From NCBI RefSeq assembly GCF_014645895.1, contig NZ_BMMP01000007.1, positions 1-64,000 on the forward strand: a stretch of DNA of 64,000 nt, written 5' to 3'. Of the stretch, positions 60,576 to 64,000 are shown one piece after another. Within the stretch, counting starts at the first letter, position 1; every line of letters starts with the position of its first letter. Under the pieces are notes generated by a model. It was given only the letters and a program-made list of their open reading frames with translations, did no database searches and was not told where the DNA came from. The stretch comes from Streptomyces daqingensis (lineage in GTDB: Bacteria; Actinomycetota; Actinomycetes; Streptomycetales; Streptomycetaceae). The position numbers and the translations under genes were made by a program.

Positions 60576-62210
60576 ATGGCGGCCACTGGAACTGAGCAGA
60601 CGGGGTCGAAGGCGTACTACGTCACGACCCCCATTTACTACGTGAACGACGCTCCGCACCTGGGCCACGCCTACACGACCGTCGCAGGCGACGTGCTCAC
60701 GCGCTGGCACCGTCAGCGCGGCGAGAAGGTGTGGTACCTCACCGGCACGGACGAGCACGGTCAGAAGATCATGCGCACCGCGGAGGCGAACGGCGTCTCC
60801 CCGCGCGAATGGTGCGACAAGCTCGTCGAGGAGGCGTGGAAGCCCCTCTGGGAGCATCTCGACATCCGCAACGACGACTTCATCCGCACCACGGAGAAGC
60901 GGCACACCGACCGCGTCCGCGAGTTCGTCCAGGACCTGTACGACAAGGGCGAGATCTACCAGGGCGGGTACGAGGGCCCGTACTGCGTGGGCTGCGAGGA
61001 GTACAAGACCTACGGCGAACTGCTGGAGGGCGATGGGGGCACCTCCCAGGGCGAAGCCTCTGGGGGAGAGTTCGCGGGGCAGAAGCTCTGCCCCATCCAC
61101 CGCACGCCGGTGGAGATGCTCCAGGAGGAGAACTACTTCTTCAAGCTCTCCGAGTACGGCCCGAAGCTGCTGGAGCACTACGAGCGGCACCCCGAGTTCA
61201 TCCAGCCGGAGTCGGCGCGGAACGAGGTGGTGAACTTCGTCCGGCAGGGCCTGGAGGACCTGTCGATCTCGCGCTCCACGTTCGACTGGGGCGTCAAGGT
61301 CCCCTGGGACGACAAGCACGTCATCTACGTGTGGATCGACGCGCTGCTCAACTACGCGACGGCGGTGGGATACGGCTCGGACCAGGAGCGCTTCGACGGG
61401 ACGTTCCCCGCCGACGTGCACCTCGTCGGCAAGGACATCCTCCGCTTCCACGCGGTGATCTGGCCGGCGATGCTGATGGCGAACGGCCTCCCGCTGCCCG
61501 GGAAGATCGCCGCGAACGGCTGGCTGATGGTCGGCGGCGAGAAGATGTCCAAGTCGAACCTCACCGGCATCTCGCCGCAGCAGCTCACGGAACACTTCGG
61601 CGTCGACGCCTACCGCTGGTACTTCCTGCGGGCCATCGCGTTCGGGCAGGACGGCTCGTTCTCCTGGGAGGACTTCACCGCCCGCTACACGAGCGAACTC
61701 GCCAACGACTACGGCAACCTCGCCTCCCGCGTCGCGGCCATGGTCGGCAAGTACTTCGACGGCACCCTGCCGGAGGCGAAGGCTCCCGGCGAGGCCGAGC
61801 AGGCGATCGTCGACGGGCTCGCGAAGGCCGTCGGCGAAGCGGACCGGCGGATCGGCGAGGAGCTGGACTTCTCCGGCGGCATCGCGGCCGTCTTCGACTT
61901 CGTCAAGCAGGTCAACGGCTATCTGACGGAGCAGGCTCCGTGGAAGGTCGCCAAGGACTCCTCGCCCGAGGCGCAGGCCCGGCTGGCGACGATCCTCTAC
62001 ACCGCGGCCGAGGCGCTGCGGGCCTGCGCGGTGCTGCTGAACGCGGTCATGCCGGAGTCGTCGGCGAAGCTGTGGGACTCCCTGGGCGCCGAGCCGCACC
62101 TCGGCGCGCTCGACGGCCAGCCGCTCGCTGACGCGGGCCGCTGGGGGCAGCTGCCCGCCGGTGCGACGGTCACCAAGGGCAAGGTGCTCTTCCCGCGCCT
62201 GGAGGACTGA
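60576..62210 (+). CDS. metG: Methionyl-tRNA synthetase
   Basis: A 544-residue class I aminoacyl-tRNA synthetase charging tRNA-Met. The HIGH-type motif is APHLGHAYTT (near residue 26-30), the KMSKS motif is GGEKMSKSNLTG, and the connective zinc-knuckle region shows YCVGCEEYKTYGELL and LCPIHRTPVEML. It lacks the C-terminal EMAP-like dimer domain, as in other actinobacterial enzymes. Between the two zinc-knuckle halves it carries an extra segment, DGGTSQGEASGGE, made by an inserted DNA repeat that keeps the frame. ATG 60576 starts the MAATGTEQTG N-terminus. An essential housekeeping gene; a hairpin follows. Confidence 0.95.
   Translation: MAATGTEQTGSKAYYVTTPIYYVNDAPHLGHAYTTVAGDVLTRWHRQRGEKVWYLTGTDEHGQKIMRTAEANGVSPREWCDKLVEEAWKPLWEHLDIRNDDFIRTTEKRHTDRVREFVQDLYDKGEIYQGGYEGPYCVGCEEYKTYGELLEGDGGTSQGEASGGEFAGQKLCPIHRTPVEMLQEENYFFKLSEYGPKLLEHYERHPEFIQPESARNEVVNFVRQGLEDLSISRSTFDWGVKVPWDDKHVIYVWIDALLNYATAVGYGSDQERFDGTFPADVHLVGKDILRFHAVIWPAMLMANGLPLPGKIAANGWLMVGGEKMSKSNLTGISPQQLTEHFGVDAYRWYFLRAIAFGQDGSFSWEDFTARYTSELANDYGNLASRVAAMVGKYFDGTLPEAKAPGEAEQAIVDGLAKAVGEADRRIGEELDFSGGIAAVFDFVKQVNGYLTEQAPWKVAKDSSPEAQARLATILYTAAEALRACAVLLNAVMPESSAKLWDSLGAEPHLGALDGQPLADAGRWGQLPAGATVTKGKVLFPRLED
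61033..61069 (+). repeat. Palindromic repeat inserted in frame within metG
   Basis: ATGGGGGCACCTCCCAG, a short spacer GGCGAAGCC, then TCTGGGGGAG form an imperfect stem (CTCCCAG with CTGGGGGAG). It resembles the GGGGGCACCTCCC/GCTGGGGGAG intergenic repeats scattered through Streptomyces genomes. Here it lies inside the zinc-knuckle loop of MetG and codes for DGGTSQGEASGGE without breaking the frame. Confidence 0.6.
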
Positions 62211-62219
62211 GCCACCCCC

Positions 62220-62253
62220 GTGTCCGGCGGGCCCGCACCGGCCCGCCGGACAC
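62220..62253 (+). terminator. metG terminator
   Basis: GTGTCCGGCGGGCC pairs perfectly with GGCCCGCCGGACAC around the loop CGCACC. It begins 10 bp after the metG stop. Confidence 0.85.
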
Positions 62254-62255
62254 GG

Positions 62256-62445
62256 CTACCCGATGAGCTCGATCGTGCACCGCGCTCCCACTCCGCGTTT
62301 GAGCTTCGCGTCACCGGTGACCAGCGGTACGTTCAGCTTCTCCGCGAGGGCCACGTACGAGGCGTCGTATGCGGTGTAGTTCGGCCTCAACTCCCAGATC
62401 CCGGGCAGCAGATGCTCGCACGGCACGCGCTCCACGGGCAACAGT
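62256..62445 (-). pseudogene. PIN-domain toxin C-terminal remnant
   Basis: The frame ending at TAG 62256 reads VPCEHLLPGIWELRPNYTAYDA, SYVALAEKLNVPLVTGDAKL and GARCTIELIG, the second half of a VapC-like PIN protein (Asp in YDASYVALAE and VTGDAKL are active-site positions). The first half, including the conserved N-terminal Asp, is missing; the sequence runs into the aspS terminator. No antitoxin gene is present. Probably a dead remnant. Confidence 0.7.
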
Positions 62446-62475
62446 GAACCCCCGGCGCTCCGGCGCCGGGGGTTC
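62446..62475 (-). terminator. aspS terminator hairpin
   Basis: GAACCCCCGGCG pairs perfectly with CGCCGGGGGTTC around the loop CTCCGG. It lies 30 bp past the aspS stop on the - strand, next to a truncated PIN gene. Confidence 0.8.
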
Positions 62476-62505
62476 CTCACGTCATCGCGTCACCGCGTCA
62501 CGCGG

Positions 62506-64000
62506 TCACAGCTTCGGCTTGCGCACCGACAGGTGCAGCTCCTTCAGACGGGCCTCGTCCACCTCGCTCGGGGCACCCATCAGCAGGTCCTGCGCGTTGC
62601 CGTTGAGCGGGAACGCGATCGTCTCGCGGATGTTGGGCTCATCCGCCAGCAGCATCACGATGCGGTCGATGCCCGGGGCGATGCCGCCGTGCGGCGGGGC
62701 GCCGAAGCGGAACGCCCGCAGCATGCCGCCGAATTCACGCTCGACGTCCTCGTTGGAGTAACCCGCGATCTCGAACGCCTTGAACATGATCTCGGGCTCG
62801 TGGTTACGGATGGCGCCCGAGGAGAGCTCCACGCCGTTGCAGACGATGTCGTACTGCCAGGCCAGGACGTCCAGCGGGTCCTGCGTCTCGAGCGCCCGCA
62901 GGCCGCCCTGCGGCATCGAGAAGGGGTTGTGGGAGAACTCGACCGCGCCGGTCTCCTCGTCCTTCTCGAACATCGGGAAGTCGACGATCCAGCAGAAGCG
63001 GTAGACGCCTTCCTCGAAGTGCCCGGTGCGCTTGGCGGCCTCCACGCGGACGGCGCCCATGATCTTCGAGACCTCGTCGAACTCGCCGGCGCCGAAGAAG
63101 ACCGCGGTGCCCGGCTCTGCCTTCAGCACCGTCAGCAGCTGCTGGACGTCGTTCTCGGTGAGGAACTTCGCGATGGGGCCCGTCAGCGAGCGGTCGTCGT
63201 TCACCCGCACCCAGGCGAGGCCCTTCGCGCCCTGCTCGACGGCGAACTCGCCCATCTGGTCGAAGAACTTGCGCGGCTGGTCCGCGGTGTCCGGCACGGC
63301 CAGCGCCCGGACGTGCTTGTCCGCGAACGCCTTGAAGCCGGAGCCCTTGAACACGTCGGATACGTCGACGAGTTCGAGCTGCGCCCGCAGATCCGGCTTG
63401 TCGGAGCCGTACTTCAGCATGGCCTCGCGGAACGGGACGCGCGGGAACGGCGAGGTGCACTCCCGGCCTTCGCCCAGCTCCTGGAAGAGCTCCGTCATCA
63501 CCTTCTCGATGACCTCGAACACGTCCTCCTGCTCGACGAAGCTCATCTCCATGTCGAGCTGGTAGAACTCGCCGGGCGAGCGGTCCGCGCGGGCGTCCTC
63601 GTCGCGGAAGCAGGGCGCGATCTGGAAGTACCGGTCGAAGCCGGCGATCATCAGCAGCTGCTTGAACTGCTGCGGGGCCTGCGGCAGGGCGTAGAACTTG
63701 CCGGCGTGGAGCCTCGACGGCACGAGGAAGTCGCGGGCGCCCTCGGGGGATGTGGCCGACAGGATCGGCGTCGCCAGCTCGTTGAATCCCTCGCGCACCA
63801 TCTTCTCGCGGATCTTCGCGATGACCTGCGAGCGCAGGATGATGTTGCGGTGCATGCGCTCGCGCCGCAGGTCGAGGAAGCGGTACTCCAGGCGCCGCTC
63901 CTCGTTGACGCCGTCCTCGGCGTTGATCGTGAAGGGGATCTGCTCGGCGCCGCCGAGCACCTCGACGTCCGTTACCTCGACCTCGACGTCACCGGTCGGC
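62506..64000 (-). CDS. aspS: Aspartyl-tRNA synthetase (partial, N-terminus outside window)
   Basis: The class II core and C-terminus of aspartyl-tRNA synthetase; the anticodon-binding N-terminus lies beyond 64000. Visible marks: [19 protein letters not shown], motif 2 [20 protein letters not shown] followed by [10 protein letters not shown], the large bacterial GAD insertion (about 250 residues, ending near WIVDFPMF), and motif 3 [20 protein letters not shown]. The frame is open to the window end ([16 protein letters not shown]). It ends [10 protein letters not shown]. Actinobacterial AspS may charge both tRNA-Asp and tRNA-Asn where AsnS is lacking, which cannot be judged here. Confidence 0.95.
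   Translation of the reverse strand, partial: PTGDVEVEVTDVEVLGGAEQIPFTINAEDGVNEERRLEYRFLDLRRERMHRNIILRSQVIAKIREKMVREGFNELATPILSATSPEGARDFLVPSRLHAGKFYALPQAPQQFKQLLMIAGFDRYFQIAPCFRDEDARADRSPGEFYQLDMEMSFVEQEDVFEVIEKVMTELFQELGEGRECTSPFPRVPFREAMLKYGSDKPDLRAQLELVDVSDVFKGSGFKAFADKHVRALAVPDTADQPRKFFDQMGEFAVEQGAKGLAWVRVNDDRSLTGPIAKFLTENDVQQLLTVLKAEPGTAVFFGAGEFDEVSKIMGAVRVEAAKRTGHFEEGVYRFCWIVDFPMFEKDEETGAVEFSHNPFSMPQGGLRALETQDPLDVLAWQYDIVCNGVELSSGAIRNHEPEIMFKAFEIAGYSNEDVEREFGGMLRAFRFGAPPHGGIAPGIDRIVMLLADEPNIRETIAFPLNGNAQDLLMGAPSEVDEARLKELHLSVRKPKL

Noticed and set aside
1..64000. CRISPR arrays, tRNA or rRNA genes
   Set aside because: No regularly spaced repeats of 25-40 bp and no recognisable tRNA cloverleaf or rRNA sequence were seen on either strand.

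Overview
The window is high-GC chromosomal DNA whose gene content points to a Streptomyces-like actinomycete. It carries two essential tRNA-synthetase genes (metG, and aspS cut by the window end) and many streptomycete-type regulators (two GntR, AraC, PucR, PadR remnant, NarL remnant). GTG and TTG starts are frequent, translationally coupled ATGA overlaps are common, and one gene has a TTA (bldA) codon at codon 3. No rRNA, tRNA, CRISPR array or complete antibiotic cluster is visible. This is housekeeping plus accessory metabolism with several scars of gene decay.

Layout. 1-2.3 kb: tail of an IS110-like transposase, an unknown gene, a YjbR protein and a patch of truncated genes (acyltransferase, PadR, PadR companion, membrane fragment). 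2.3-13.2 kb: mostly single genes (deaminase, VOC protein, secreted beta-trefoil lectin, two coupled unknown genes, lipoprotein, AraC regulator, hydroxyacid-oxoacid transhydrogenase, PH-domain protein, PPOX-fold protein, DUF3048 lipoprotein). 13.3-16.3 kb: a YtrA-type GntR-ABC transporter operon with a perfect operator palindrome and a decayed second permease. 16.5-18.6 kb: an NfeD-flotillin pair. 18.9-24.8 kb: MFS exporter, SDR, CDF metal transporter, VOC protein and a secreted NHL beta-propeller.

25.2-31.8 kb is a catabolic locus of unknown substrate: FCD-type GntR regulator, carbon-nitrogen hydrolase, MHS-type symporter, DUF2848 protein, second MFS transporter and DUF1445 hydro-lyase. A 28-bp palindrome lies between the divergent MHS and DUF2848 genes, and a related half-conserved site precedes the gntR gene. 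The second MFS gene has a 19-bp palindrome sitting between its putative -35 and -10 boxes. 31.8-33.4 kb holds two toxin-antitoxin modules; the second is bracketed by a 54-bp direct repeat of the first toxin's 3' end. 34.0-39.2 kb has a second DUF3048 protein and an overlapping pair encoding a two-domain glycosyltransferase (GT-B plus GT-A in one chain) and a HemN-like radical SAM enzyme. I recognise no described pathway for this pair and rate it the best candidate for a new system.

39.4-47.6 kb: an MFS exporter, then a PucR-controlled locus (MFS importer, M20 amidohydrolase and SDR in one operon; a second M20 peptidase divergent from pucR) that looks built to import and hydrolyse an N-acylated or peptide-like compound. 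47.7-64 kb: two methyltransferases, a broken NarL two-component system, dehydrogenases, a dienelactone hydrolase, an SMR pump, a membrane-anchored STAND-TPR protein whose Walker A lacks its Ser/Thr, an EEP phosphohydrolase, metG with an in-frame repeat-derived insertion, a PIN toxin remnant and aspS.
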